Assembly (NCBI GenBank): GCA_949752735.1
Contig: OX457036.1
Coordinates: forward strand, 96,899,261 to 96,963,260
Direction: 5' to 3'
Source of the DNA: Lumbricus terrestris
Taxonomy: Eukaryota > Annelida > Clitellata > Crassiclitellata > Lumbricidae
DNA length: 64,000 nucleotides
In this document: piece after piece, positions 43,481-55,511 of the stretch
How the letters are laid out: each line of letters begins with the position of its first letter
Position numbering within the stretch: the stretch's first letter is position 1
Made by a program: the position numbers and the translations under genes
The notes under the pieces: generated by a model
The model's input: only the letters and a program-made list of their open reading frames with translations
The model's database searches: none
What the model was told of the DNA's origin: nothing

Positions 43481-46043
43481 TCATGATGTGGAGCTGACAT
43501 GCACAGTAGGGTGGTCGCATCTGTAATGGCAAATTTTCAACTTCATTTTTGTTCTTTCCCCAACCCCCCATTTGGTGCCACTTGGTAAAAGACTGATGCA
43601 GCCCAAAAATGATCCCGATAGAAAAATATTTAGGACTAGCACGTGTTTGAAATTTTGGATTTTACGAAATTTCATCGTCTTTTTGAGTATAATGCTAATT
43701 TAGCTACATTTTTGGACCTATGACTAGTTTTAAAAGAAATGCAACATTCTTTTACTCAAGCACGACTGACAAGTATGTCTGACTTCTACAATGATGATAA
43801 TGGTTTGTTATATATTTTTTATGAACAATTGACCATCACAATAGTATTTGACTCGTGAGTCCCTGAGATCGATGGCCATAAACCTTTACTATAAATCTAC
43901 TTTAAATTTCTGTTAGCTGCCATTGGCACTTTGCTGTTGAGTTGCTTGACTCGGGTTCTGCTAAAAAATAAAGATAGCCCCTCCCGCTTCTGGCTTGGCC
44001 GACCAGAAGTGATCCAGCACTTAGGCCATTAGTGTTAAGCTGCCGAACCCACTGCTGTAAAACCGATCTGCGTGTCGTGCTATAGTGGGCCGTATTTCGT
44101 ATAACATGTACTTGTAATCATTCTGCGGTGTATCAGATTGGGTGATTAAATGAAGATTATTGTAGTAGAAAGTCAACACATTGCCATGTTCTTTTGATAG
44201 TCCTGATTTCTATCTACAGGGATTCTTTGTTACACTAAAGGCTCTTTATTACATGCTTAACTTTAACACAAATTCTGATATAATACGGACAAGGACCTCA
44301 ATAATAGTTGAACTAGAGAAAACTACTGATGACACATGTATTTTCGTTTATTGTGGTAATCAGAGCAGAATGACACAGCGCATCACAGATAAGATTTATC
44401 AAGAGTTGCTGTAAAGAAATGAATTAAAATAGATGTTGAAATTATTGAGATCATAATTTTTATAGATCAAAGAAATTACTTATTACCACATAGGAGTCAA
44501 AAAGCAGCTTTTAAACAACTGCCAAAGAGAGCATCATAATTGAGTGCCTGATGAAGACTACTCACATTGTTGTCTATTTCATAATATAGAAGTTATCCAA
44601 TTAAAAGTATAAGCTTACTTTTTGAGCTGAAAACATGAACACAGAGTCAAACAATTGACACAGAAAGTGCTGTCAAGAGTGGACTCAAATTACACTGCCT
44701 TTATTAGCTATTGTAAATTAACTACCTAGGCCTATTATAAATTAGCATGAAAGGCGATGGTGTCAAACACGTAAGCTATATGCGACTCAAAATCTCTACA
44801 TCATGCTCAGCAATGGATCCAGCTGAAATTACAGTGGCCGCATGGACATCTCAGACGACCAACCAATTCAAGGGTATAAGTATAGCACTCTCAAGACAAC
44901 ACCCATTGGTACACCCTTGGAGGCAGATGAACACCTTCCTTGGGCAACATGCCAGAGATTTCACTTTGAGGGAAGTGAATCGTGAAAACTACAACATAGC
45001 TCAAACCCATGCAAAGACCAAATGCAATTTGAATTGTGAGACAGTGTAATAATGCCTCAGCTCGAAAACATTTTAGCCTAAATTTGAGATAAAAATTCGC
45101 ATGTAAAAATAATGGATTTCTACTTTTTAATATTACTCCAGTTCCTTGTACCCAGTAACCCCATGAACAATGACGGTAGAAAAAGAAATATTTCTCGGAA
45201 ATCAGACCTCATTAAGAATTTTGGTGATTTTGCAGAATAAATTAATTATATAGGACACAGATGAAACCGCACAATTTTTGTTATTTTTCCCCAATATAAT
45301 TTATACTATTACTGTTCCCTTACTGTAGCAGTCTAAGAACAATACGCTATTACAATGTATAATCAATCAAGACAAGGTAAAACAGGTACTATTTGTAAAG
45401 AAATAAGATATGAAAGATATTATCTGTGATGCGGTGTGTTATACAGGTTTTCTAGCCTTAGAGGAATTTTTCTTGAAGTGGCGCTATATAAATTGATGAT
45501 CATGATTACGATGACAGTAGCATCATCATGTTAAAGTGTGAAGCAACTACAGGTAGTTGAATTGATTCCTGGTTTGAAGATTCCTGGTTGACTACAGCCA
45601 TATAGCTACTTTTGAGCATTAGAAGTCTTGCTATTATAAGGGTAAAACTTTGATGGCGTTGTGCTAGTCCTAAATATTAATATTTTGTCTTACAACTTTT
45701 TGTGTGATGTTTCTGGGGAGAATGGAACCAAACGGCGCCTTGGGGAACAGTCAATTCCCACTTTCATTTTTAACGACCACCCTAATGCACAGGCCGGTCA
45801 GTACAGACCAGTGGAGAGAGTCGGGGGAGAGAGCGTGGGACACATAAGGGCATTGACACAGGTTGTCCTTCATGCCTCTCTCCCAATATTCTCTTCATTC
45901 AGACAAGGTGGTCTATCTGCTCCAAGATGTTAATGGTATGGAGCAGACCTGCTGACCGGACCGGTTGAAGCTGGGCAGCATGACGCGAGACAGACTCAGA
46001 CAGAGAGTGGCGTCGGACTCTTACGGGCATTGAGCCCAATGAA

Positions 46044-46078
<35 letters not shown>

Positions 46079-47332
46079 GTCAAACGTGCAATATCCGCAG
46101 CAGACGCGAAGATCAGTGGGTTTCACACGTAAACTTAGCAACCGTTAACTTCAACGTGAATAAACGTGTCGAAAATTATTGACGAAAATCTGCATCTAGA
46201 CAGAATAATTCCATCGAAATTGCACAATGGTTGGATAAGAGATCCGACGACATAGCGAGCGAGGGACGGGGACGTCCATAAATACAGCCCGAGGTAGAAA
46301 TTCCCTCTTAAATAATTAAGTAGATTACGTAGTAAAACATTACCTAAGCCGTTGCTGCAGTCTGCTGCGAACACTTCCACCGTCTAAGGAAATGCTTTAC
46401 AACATAAGCTACCCAATTATTCAAGAGATTTGCATCATCCTGTGCAAGCATGTTCTCTCCGCAGACCGAAGCATCCATGCAAAAAACACGCAGATGTGGC
46501 GAAAGATTTATCATCCATCAGGCTATTGTTGAGACTACAGACTACGGAAGAACATAATCTTGTGCACATGTAACTCTCGAGAAACTGTTGTCCACTCAAC
46601 GGTCATCTGCGAATGCAGCGTATACACTACTTAAGCTTAAATCTCAGGCGTTTCACTCAAGAAAATCAACCTTTTCAAAGATAATAATAATATTATTATC
46701 CTATCTCAATTTCAATCCTGCAGTTAGCTGTACGTTCTTCCCTCTGACCCTATGGTAACTCGACCGGGACCACCTTTGGTCTACTCTTACTGACAACCCT
46801 GTTGACGCAACGCAGCGCTCGTGAATAAACTGAACAAAACTACTCAGTAGCGCTCCAGCCTCCAGCCCAGCCACGGCAAAAGAAAAAGACTTGAGAGATT
46901 TATGAAACGACGTTTGATTGGTCAGATGCAATAAACGCAGCTTTGAAGAATGGAGGTCATTCCAGATGAACGGCCCTACAACCGAGATAGCTTAGCGTTG
47001 CCGGGCAGCTAAGCGAGTCCGTGGAACTAGAAGTTGCCGATTCATAGCTGAACAGATTAATGCGCAATAGGCTAGATGAACGGCATAAATAAATTAGTGC
47101 TTGCAATATCGGTTCTCCTAACCCCCGTTACATTTGCGAATGGTAGGAAGGGAATTTTTACGTGTGTATAAAAATGCATTGGAACACTTTATGTGGCTCA
47201 TTTTAGAGTATCTTGCTGAAGTAGAAGTTGGATTGACGAAAATATTGTTGCCCAAAGAGAAAGTGAATTGATTCAATACTTATTGCTTCAATAGAAGTTG
47301 GATTGATGAGAATAAATGATTCTTTATTCGCT
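43481..47332. other. No gene firmly recognised; (ATTG)n at 46044-46075
   Basis: A segment at 44220-44414 follows a good acceptor-like TTTCTATCTACAG, is open for 64 codons (GFFVTLKALYYMLNF... to TAA) and could be a terminal exon, but nothing upstream supports it. A 100-codon frame at 44747-45049 has no motif. A GCGCTATATAAAT tail lies at about 45480, and an (ATTG)n LINE-tail-like repeat at 46044-46075. Confidence 0.3.
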
Positions 47333-47440
47333 CGGAATTATCCGGCTCCGAACTGTCCGTTCCGAACTGTCCGGTTCCGAATTGTCCGCTCTAAATTGTC
47401 CGGCTCCGAATTGTCCGCTCCGAACTGTCCGGTTCCGAAT
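47333..47440 (+). repeat. 14-15-bp tandem repeat CCGAAYTGTCCGGYT
   Basis: About 7-8 copies. One more copy, TTCCGAATTGTCCGG, lies at about 47714-47728, inside the adjoining LINE-derived sequence. Confidence 0.88.
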
Positions 47441-47797
47441 TTCATTTCGCGAGTGCTGTAGTCGCTTCTGACTTCAGCCAATAGATCGCGTCCTCTTCAG
47501 CGTTGTGCAGGGCCCGCAGGCCACCGCTGAATTTTGTCCTTGGGCACACGTTGACAATATGCTCCATTGATTGGACCTGTCTCGTTTGGCTGCCGACAGA
47601 CCCTCCACATTCAGCTGAAGGATTCGCAATGCTGGGCCGATGGCTTGAAAGTCCTCGGCCACAGCTTCTAGGCTGTTTGGAGCGACTGGACCGGGATCCT
47701 GTTGATCATTTCCGTTCCGAATTGTCCGGGTACCATTCAGAGTGTACGACAGACTTTCTTTGTAAGACGTGCGCACAATGCCATGCAATGTCTCCAT
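47441..47797 (-). pseudogene. Internally deleted LINE: endonuclease start joined to C-terminal tail
   Basis: On the minus strand the 5' part reads LRILQLNVEGLSAAKR, the classic start of a LINE AP-endonuclease domain. Within a few codons, in another frame, it becomes EHIVNVCPRTKFSGGLRALH and then AEEDAIYWL to a stop near 47458, which is the type of C-terminal tail found at the end of LINE proteins. Everything between (most of endonuclease and all of RT) is missing, with the junction at about 47575-47590. Confidence 0.6.
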
Positions 47798-47799
47798 AT

Positions 47800-48153
47800 G
47801 TCTTCTTCAATCTTAAACTTGATTCTAGACTTATTACTTACCGGTACCGTACTAGGTCTACTTGTACGTCTTGAAGTTCCTCTCACTCCTACTCTTGTCT
47901 CTCTGTATTTGCTTGCCAAGCAGACAAGCAGGCGGGTACGCAGTTTACTTGGCTGTCTGTCTGTCGTTGTTGACTAACGTCTCGGCAATTTCCAATGTAT
48001 TCGTTTGGCTGTCTGTTTATTTTGCTACTGCCCATGTCTTAGCCTTTCTGGGCGGTACCTTTGATGTATGTGTCTCTCTGTGTGTCTCCTTTCTGTCTAA
48101 ATTCGTGATTGCTAATCGCCTGTAGATCTTTCTCGTTACCCACGTCATTAATT

Positions 48154-48190
<37 letters not shown>

Positions 48191-48844
48191 CATGGATGTA
48201 TGTCTGCCTTGCGAGTCGGCTGTGGGAAGGGATGGTGGTTCACTTGATCGATATTACCCGACTCTTCATTGGTGACTGATGGCCACCCTTCACACTCCCC
48301 TCCCACTCATTAACCTCCTCTGGCCGAGCATTTCGTCTCGCACCTGCGTCGTTCCCCAACTTAATTGACAGACGATTCCTCAACTGCATGTCTGATTAGA
48401 GCAGAGGCTTGTGTCGGGGGATCGCTGCATGTCATCATCGAGAGCATGGGTAGATATTTTTATGGGGCAAAACACATTAATGGTCACGGTCAGGAGCTTG
48501 AAAATTGCAGAAAAACTAAGAACATGCGTTGTATATATCGCACTCGTCGTGTCGTACGTCTGTGGGACCTTATATATAGTTGGCTGCTTTGATAACGCGT
48601 TACATCCTTTGCATTCCTCTTTATGCCAACGTTTTGCCGCCCGTTGGTGAATGATTTACGAGATTTAAACATCAAACTGACACGGCCTATAGGCTACACG
48701 GGTAGGTGATCCCATTGAGTGGGGTAGCGATAGCGGTATAGTGGAGAATCAGTTCAATGAAAAAATAGCAGGCTAAATGGCCACTTTACACGGACGCTCT
48801 TGCACGGGTGGCCGTGAATAGCTTGGCATCAATTGAAATGATCA
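47800..48844. other. No gene; (CTGT)n at about 48147-48190
   Basis: Pyrimidine-rich short repeats, then non-repetitive sequence. Short frames only. Confidence 0.4.
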
Positions 48845-48852
48845 CGTGTAGG

Positions 48853-50482
48853 CAGTGATGGCTAGTTACTTTTTAAAAGTAATCAGTTACAGTAACTAGT
48901 TACTGGACTGCGAAAAGTAACTAGTTACTGTAACTGATTACTTTTCCAAAAAAGTAACTAGTTACTGATTACAGTTACTTTTCAAAGTAACTATAGTTAC
49001 TTTTAGTTACCACAGGTCCAATTTCATTGATTGGGTATTTCAGCATGTAGTCACCAGAGTAGTGGTCTGTACCGCAAAATAAGTAACTACACACCACGTT
49101 TAGCTGCTCACAGTGTTCACTGTCGTTGATGAAGATGATTTAGTTGCAAAGTTGCCAATTTTGCTACTGTCACTTAGCTAACAACTAAAAAAATGAGTTC
49201 ACTTTTTAGTTTAGCTAAAAGTTGAAATTTTAGTCAAACTTTTGCCCATCGCTGACCAGTGATGTAGTTGAGTCCACCTGAGCCGAGTCCGAGTTCAAGT
49301 CTGAGTCCAGCTAAGCCGATACCGAGTCGATTTCGAGTCTAAAGGAGTTCGATTCCGAGCCACTATAAGGACCGAGTCCAAGTCAGAGTCCAGTAACATC
49401 AACACTCAATATAATGACATAGAAAAGGAATCGATAATATTTATAGAAAAAGGCTTTTAATGTAATTTATCCAAATTGAACTTTAAAAATACTGAATAAA
49501 GCTTAGATAAAGTTTTGTTCGATAATCTAGAGCAATGGAATGGATACAATTCTTCCACCGCCAAACACAAGTTCAACACTCGCATCTTGTGAAGTCTCTG
49601 TATACGTTGAGATTTTCGGCCAAAACTGCCACCCATCAGCAATGCCTCTACTTTTAAAGTAAATATTCTGAATCTGTGGTTTGGGGAGATGGGGTCTATC
49701 CGCTATGATAATATCATCTGCCCTCCAATATTCAAGCATAGAACAAACTAAGTGCTACGACTCTGCCTGCACAGTGCACACCTGTTGCAATCCGTATATT
49801 GTGTAGTATCTGATGATTCTGATCTATTAATGGCAATGGAAATAGACCTCTGCCGCTCTGTTTGTTTTATTCATAAACACCTAGATAGATTAAAAGTATA
49901 ATTATGTCCTATCGGCCTATTCGATCAGCCTATTCGTGCCAAGTCTATTAAGGTGTCAAAATATCAACTCGATTTCAACTGTAGGAGTGCTATGAGTGGC
50001 ACCTGGTTATGTTTGTGTATCTATACTTATAGGCTCATGTTCAAATAATGTTCACACTCGCCCCTCCCGTAACCCAACACCGACCATACATCAAATACGC
50101 TTACACCTGTAATTAACTTCCATCGCTCTGTGGTCAGTGGTGCCCATGCAGCCATCCGTCACATTACTTCGATGTCAGGTTGTTTAATTAACGGACCATC
50201 CAGTGTCTTAAACCCGTAGGCTAAAAGGGCTCCTTTGTCTGAGCTGAGTGACCAAGAAAGCAGACGAAATATTTGAATTGGTTGTGGCAATAAACAATGG
50301 CCTGTTCCACGGAGAGTAACGAAAAGTAACTTGTTGTTTTAGTTATCGTTACTTGGTAAAAGTAATCAGTTACTGTAACTAATTACTTTTTCCGAAAAGT
50401 AACTAGTTACTGTAATAGTTACCTCAGAAAAGTAACTAGTTACTAGTAACGCGTTACTAGTAACGAGTAACGCACAACACTG
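48853..50482. mobile_element. 1.6-kb hAT-like element with AGTAACTAGTTACT ends
   Basis: Ends CAGTGATGG and CAACACTG lie outside long blocks of repeated AGTTACT/AGTAACT palindromes at both sides. A perfect 8-bp duplication CGTGTAGG (48845-48852, 50483-50490) proves the boundaries. The interior has a GAGTCC-rich stretch at 49270-49400 that looks like part of another transposon, and no transposase frame. Confidence 0.9.
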
Positions 50483-50490
50483 CGTGTAGG

Positions 50491-51229
50491 CTACCCGATC
50501 AAAATTCAATGAAAATGGGCAACGCGATGATGTGGGTCAACGGCAAAGAGTGGATAATTATGGAAAAGCGTTTCCATTACCACGTTGGCTATCCTGTGTT
50601 TTTTCATGACCAGTCAATCCACTTACCAATAATAATACCGGTAATAATTATTATAGGCTACTCCTGTAAGAATCATCGCGATATTGAAGCCGCATTGTAA
50701 GAACAGCACACGGCGACACTCTCTACAACCGACGCATCTCAGCGGATCAGACCACATGCATCGAGTTTGACGCACGCCTTCAAAGAACCTGGGATCTCAG
50801 CCTCACCGCTACCATCACCCCCCCCCCCCCACCAACCATCTGCATCTGCATCAACTCTGTGCCAACATCAGCGGCAGCAGCAGCAGCAGCAGCAGCAGCA
50901 GTGGCAGCGGTAGTGGCAGCGGCAGCGGCAGCGGTGGTGGTAGTGGTATACTGACAGGCTGCGACAGCTAATGTCTGCGAGACTATTAGTCCAATATTCG
51001 ATGGCGACACATCGCGTTTCGTGATTCTGCAAAACGATGAGATGCATCGAACTCGCGATCTCATTTTGTTTCTTTCGGTCGCATGGTTTGTTTGTCTGCT
51101 TGTCTCCTTGTTTGTCCTTCTGTCTGCTTGTCTGTCGGTGTCGGACTAATAAATACATCTAAATATAATATGCATAATACATGTATATTGTATAATTGTA
51201 TATATATTTAGCATTAGTACATACAATAT
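50491..51229. other. No gene; CAG-type repeat at 50867-50945
   Basis: Imperfect (CAG)n/(GGCAGC)n at 50867-50945; a C run at 50818-50830. No exon recognised. Confidence 0.4.
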
Positions 51230-51479
<250 letters not shown>

Positions 51480-51749
51480 GTTCTGTATCTGCTTCATTCT
51501 GCGCATCTCTTATGTCCTCTTAATTATCTGTCTCTTTTGTCTTCTACGTTTCATCTTAAAGTATTCTGCCTCGATGTCTCCCTACTTGTTTTGTCTCTCT
51601 GTCTCCGTTCATTCGCTATTTCTGTCCATGTCTATGTGGCTGCCTGTCCGTCTGCTGTTCTATGTGTGTGTCTATGTATCCGTTCGTCCGTTTGAGTCTC
51701 GCGTATACCTCCCTGCCTGCGCGCGCATCTGTTTGTATGTTCAGCTGTC

Positions 51750-52211
51750 CATGGGCGGAGACAAGGCCGTAGCTAGGAGGGGGGGTGTTTTGGGTGTTTG
51801 AACATCCCCCGAAATGGAAAATGTGAAAAATAATATAATGCATTTACGAGCACATGACGTAAAAACCATGAAATAAAACCATGAAAATACTCAACCCCGA
51901 AATATGCCGGATGACTAAAAAAGGTCATCAGTGTGGGGGGAAAGGGAAATTGGTAACTTTTTGGAAGATTTCGGCCGGATGCCGGATGACTAAAAAAAGG
52001 TTCTCACTTTTTCGGAAGGAAAATTGGTGAGTGAAACAGCCCCAAAAACAAGTCCTGGCTACGGCCTTGGGCGGAGACTGAGGGGGGGGGGGGCGAAAAC
52101 GACCGCCGAAGATTTTGGGCAGACGAATGGCTGCAGAGTCCCCCCACCCCACCACATTAATTGAGGGGGACCGTCTCCCCTGTCCCCCTCTTTCCTAAGT
52201 CTCCGCCCATG
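51750..52211. mobile_element. Outer hAT-like MITE, disrupted by another
   Basis: Ends CATGGGCGGAGACT... (interrupted after 51761) and AAGTCTCCGCCCATG. Flanks AGCTGTC/AGCTGCC match 6 of 7. Without the insertion and its duplication it would be about 146 bp, mostly G/C runs. Confidence 0.7.
51762..52069. mobile_element. Inner hAT-like MITE nested in the 51.75-kb MITE
   Basis: Ends CAAGGCCGTAGCTAGG and CCTGGCTACGGCCTTG (15 of 16). A perfect 8-bp duplication GGCGGAGA (51754-51761, 52070-52077) is derived from the end of the outer element. The interior has two GGATGACTAAAAAA motifs. Confidence 0.92.
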
Positions 52212-53001
52212 AGCTGCCTCTCTGTCCAACAGTCTTCCAATCTGTCTGTCTGCCAACCTGTGTCTGTCTCTCTGTCTGTGTGAGTGTCTGCCTGAACTAT
52301 GTATGTTCATCTGTCTGACTGCAAGTCATGATGCTACAGTTCCTATAATTATTGCTGTCATGCATCGTCATCACGGAGAGTCTGCTGCTTCTTGCTGGGC
52401 GTTGAAATCATCATCATCCTCAGTTGCTGTCTTGCCCTGAATAACAATCTCTCGGCCGTTCCGATGAGGGGGTACCAGCGGTCACTCAGTGAGCGCCATG
52501 CATGCCCCCACTCTTCACCGATGTCGTTTTCGGTTGGAGTGGAGCAGGGAGGGTGTGATGGATTGAGGCGACTGGATGGGTAGAACGGTGGAGGGGAGGG
52601 GAGGGACAAGGAGGGAAGATTGAAGGGCTTGGTCGATGCGCATTAGGGCTTGTTTTCTTTTCGTCGGCATCTTCGTCAATTGCTCATCATCGTCGTCGTC
52701 GTCATCACTGTCGTCGTCATCATCATCATCATCATCGTCATCGTCGTCGTCGTCATAGCAATGACCCTCATTATCATCATCATCGTCGTCGTCGTCGTTG
52801 TCGTCGTCATCTTAATCGTTTTCAATTTGATCTTTAATCATCGTCACACGTTCACAGTCATAATCATCACCATAATATCGCCTTCATCATATCATATCAT
52901 CATCGTTATCACTATCATTATCGTCACAATCTTTTTTCGTGTTTGACATCGTCATCTGTAAGCTATAATGCCTTTATTAGGCTATCATCATCGTTATTGT
53001 G
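52212..53001. other. No gene; (CAT/CGT)n at 52685-52960
   Basis: TCATCATCG-type trinucleotide low complexity dominates 52685-52960. The rest is non-repetitive with short frames only. Confidence 0.5.
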
Positions 53002-53403
53002 CAGGGCTGTTTTATGGAATTTTTAGAACTGCACAATCCCTTAATTCTTTTCTTTCCCATCCTTCATGGTAAATTACATCCAATCGAGGGGGACAATGAC
53101 CTTTTTACTAGTTTTAACTGCCCGGAAGTGCTTTTACAACTGCGCAAATCGTTTTAAAACTGCACATTTTGTGTAGGCCCTACAACTGCACGCTAAAAAA
53201 AAGCCCTGCCAGGGCTGTTTTTAAGGAATTTTTGGAACTGCACAATTCCTTCTTTCCTTTCCCATCCTCCATGGTAAATTACTTCCAGTCGAAGGACAAT
53301 GACCTTTTAAAACTAGCTTTAACTACACAGAAGTGCATCTGCAACTGCACAAATCTATTTAGAACTGCACACTTTGTGTACAACTGCACTTTAAAAAGCC
53401 CTG
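53002..53403. mobile_element. Two head-to-tail hAT-like MITEs of the GTGCAGTT family
   Basis: The two copies are 53002-53208 and 53210-53403. Each begins CAGGGCTGTTTT and ends in AAGCCCTG, separated by one base. Interiors share GAACTGCACAAT, TGGTAAATTAC and CTGCACA phrases with each other and, inverted, with 33593-33785. No 8-bp duplication flanks the pair. Confidence 0.8.
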
Positions 53404-53653
53404 CTTTAGGCTTAAACCTCTGTTTGTTTTTAAGTGACGGCTTGACGCTTTTCCGTTTACATCATGTTGTGGCACTTTCAATTCTGTGTTTTTAAAAAGA
53501 CGCCTAGAATAGTCTTCTGGTTTTAAATGGTATTTTAACATTATTGTGTCATCGCTTTTTGCACTGAGATCTCATTGTTTAACGTTCCTCCATCCACCCA
53601 TCCATCCATTCATCCATCCATCCGTCCTCCAGCCCGTTCTAAAGAATAGGCCT

Positions 53654-53972
53654 CAGTGACGGCACCAGGATTTTCATTTTGGTGGGGCTGGATTTTCGGG
53701 GAAAAATTTTCCGTCCGCCGCAAAAATTTCTGACGACCTTCTTTTTTTTATTCATCGACCAAAACCTTAAGAAAATTTTCCATTTCCGCCAAAATTTCTG
53801 ACGACTTTTTTTTTAGTCGTCGACCATAATCTCCAGCCTTGCGCTCTTCATTTTTTGAAGGGGGGGCTAAAGGGGTAAATCGTCCCAATATTTCATTTTT
53901 ACATGGCGAAAAAAATAGATCGCCTTTTTAGGGGTGGCTTAGCCCCCAGCACCCCCCCTAGCGCCGCTACTG
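53654..53972. mobile_element. hAT-like MITE with TSD ATAGGCCT
   Basis: Ends CAGTGACGGCACC and GGCGCCGCTACTG-like (TAGCGCCGCTACTG). Perfect 8-bp duplication ATAGGCCT (53646-53653, 53973-53980). The interior has TTTCTGACGAC/TCGTCGACC half-sites and a G run. It is the same family as 56789-57091 in the opposite orientation. Confidence 0.92.
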
Positions 53973-54639
53973 ATAGGCCTAGGCCTAATTCAATTCGTTT
54001 CAGCATCACTTTATTCGAGCGCAACCTTCACACAATGAAAAGTTATTTCCCATGCAGTCGTCTAAGCATAGGCTACGACAGCAGCTAGGGAGACCTAATA
54101 TAAAGTCGGACATCAGGCAATCTCGGACAAAATTTGTGCCGGCCTGCCTAGCGTGTGAGACTTCGATCACCAGGTGGCAGTATATTAGATTTTATTTGCA
54201 GATGGTTCATCTAGTGATTAAAACTTATTAACCTCCATAGGAAGTTTGCCTCTATTTTACATACGCGATTGTTTTTGATGTAAATCGAATTTCTGAACTT
54301 TTGCAGGTTGACATAATGAAATCGTTTATTCAGTGTTAAGGGTTTACGATTATTTTTATTGCTGAAGAGGAAGAGTTTTGATTTCTATTATATAGATTAA
54401 TGTATGATGCCTGTTTTGCGTAACTTGTTTGAGCGATATTGAACTGGTATCACGCTTGAAACTGTAGCTGTATGCTGTCCGACTTTGCCATAGGTGCTTG
54501 TTTCAAAGTCGGACACTTTTGCTAAGACCTGCCTGAAGTGTGTCCGACTTTACCATCAGGGGCTTGTGGCAAAGTCGGACACTTGCTAGGACCTGCCCCT
54601 GTGTCCGACTTTGCGTAAATGAAGTTATGCTAATGCTTG

Positions 54640-55353
54640 AATGAAGTTGTTGTTTCTAAATGGTTTCTCCAGTATTCTGAGCTTCTTGACAAGCTAGGAA
54701 TCAGGGATATGCCTTCCCATATTTGGAATTGTGATGAAAGTGGGTTTCAAGACTGTTTTGTGAGCAAATCAGTTGTTGGTGAAAAGGGAAAACTGTGTTA
54801 TGAAATTAATCCAGGAGAAAAGGGTGAGACAACCACTGCACTTGTTTGCTTCAATGCAGTAGGGACATATATTCCTCCATTTGTAATATTTAAAGGTAAA
54901 CGACTCAAACCAGAACACTGCATTGGAGCTCCTCTTGGAAGTGTTGTGAAGGTATCTGAGAATGGCTGGATCAACTCCAAACTTTTCACTGAATTTGGAT
55001 GTCATTTCCTGAATAAGCTTCCAAAGAATGACCCTTTGCCTCATCTGCTGTTACTCGATGGCCATGGATCGCATGTTTTCAACCTGGACTTCCTAACTGC
55101 CATGGATGAGCATAGAGTTTCAGTCATGTGCTTTCCTCCCCATACAACTCATTTTATGCAGCCAGCAGATAGATCATTGTTTCGGAGTATGAAACGAAGC
55201 TGGACTGAGAATGGAAGGAAGATGATCCGAGAAATCAATGGCAAAAAGCTTGATAAATTTGGCGCAGATCTTGGTGAAAATCGTTCAGTTTATCGATTGT
55301 CCGACTTTAACAAAATATGGTTGAATCATCAAATTATTATTGTCCGACTTTAA
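54640..55353 (+). pseudogene. Pogo/Tigger-type DDE_1 transposase fragment
   Basis: About 237 codons with no ATG at the start, so a 5'-truncated gene. HIWNCDESGF supplies the first catalytic Asp, LLLLDGHGSH the second, and HTTHFMQPADRSLF the third, giving a DD36D triad (D33, D141, D178 counting from 54637). This is the catalytic domain of the DDE_1 family (pogo, Tigger, jerky-like). The helix-turn-helix/CENP-B DNA-binding half is absent; TIR-like repeats occupy its place. The C-terminal end runs into the 43-bp tandem repeat, which changes frame with each copy and stops the protein. All three Asp are kept, but the gene is surely inactive. Confidence 0.82.
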
Positions 55354-55511
55354 CAAAATATGGTTGAATCATCAAATTATTATTGTCCGACTTTAACAAA
55401 ATATGGTTGAATCATCAAATTATTATTGTCCGACTTTAACAAAATATGGTTGAATCATCAAATTATTATTGTCCGACTTTAACAAAATATGGTTGAATCA
55501 TCAAATTATTG
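55297..55511 (+). repeat. 43-bp tandem repeat, 5 copies, each starting with the TIR motif
   Basis: The unit TTGTCCGACTTTAACAAAAT plus ATGGTTGAATCATCAAATTATTA starts at 55297, 55340, 55383, 55426 and 55469. Copies are identical or nearly so. The first copy is part of the transposase coding sequence (LSDFNKIW). Confidence 0.95.

Noticed and set aside
44220..44414. Terminal exon of a host gene
   Set aside because: Good acceptor and a stop codon, but no recognisable protein and no upstream exon; kept only as a note in the region entry.
45720..46075. LINE 3' end with (ATTG)n tail
   Set aside because: The tail fits, but I could not recognise any LINE protein phrase upstream.
49257..49400. Separate transposon starting CAGTGATGTAG with GAGTCC repeats
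   Set aside because: The left end looks plausible, but no matching right end or target duplication was found.
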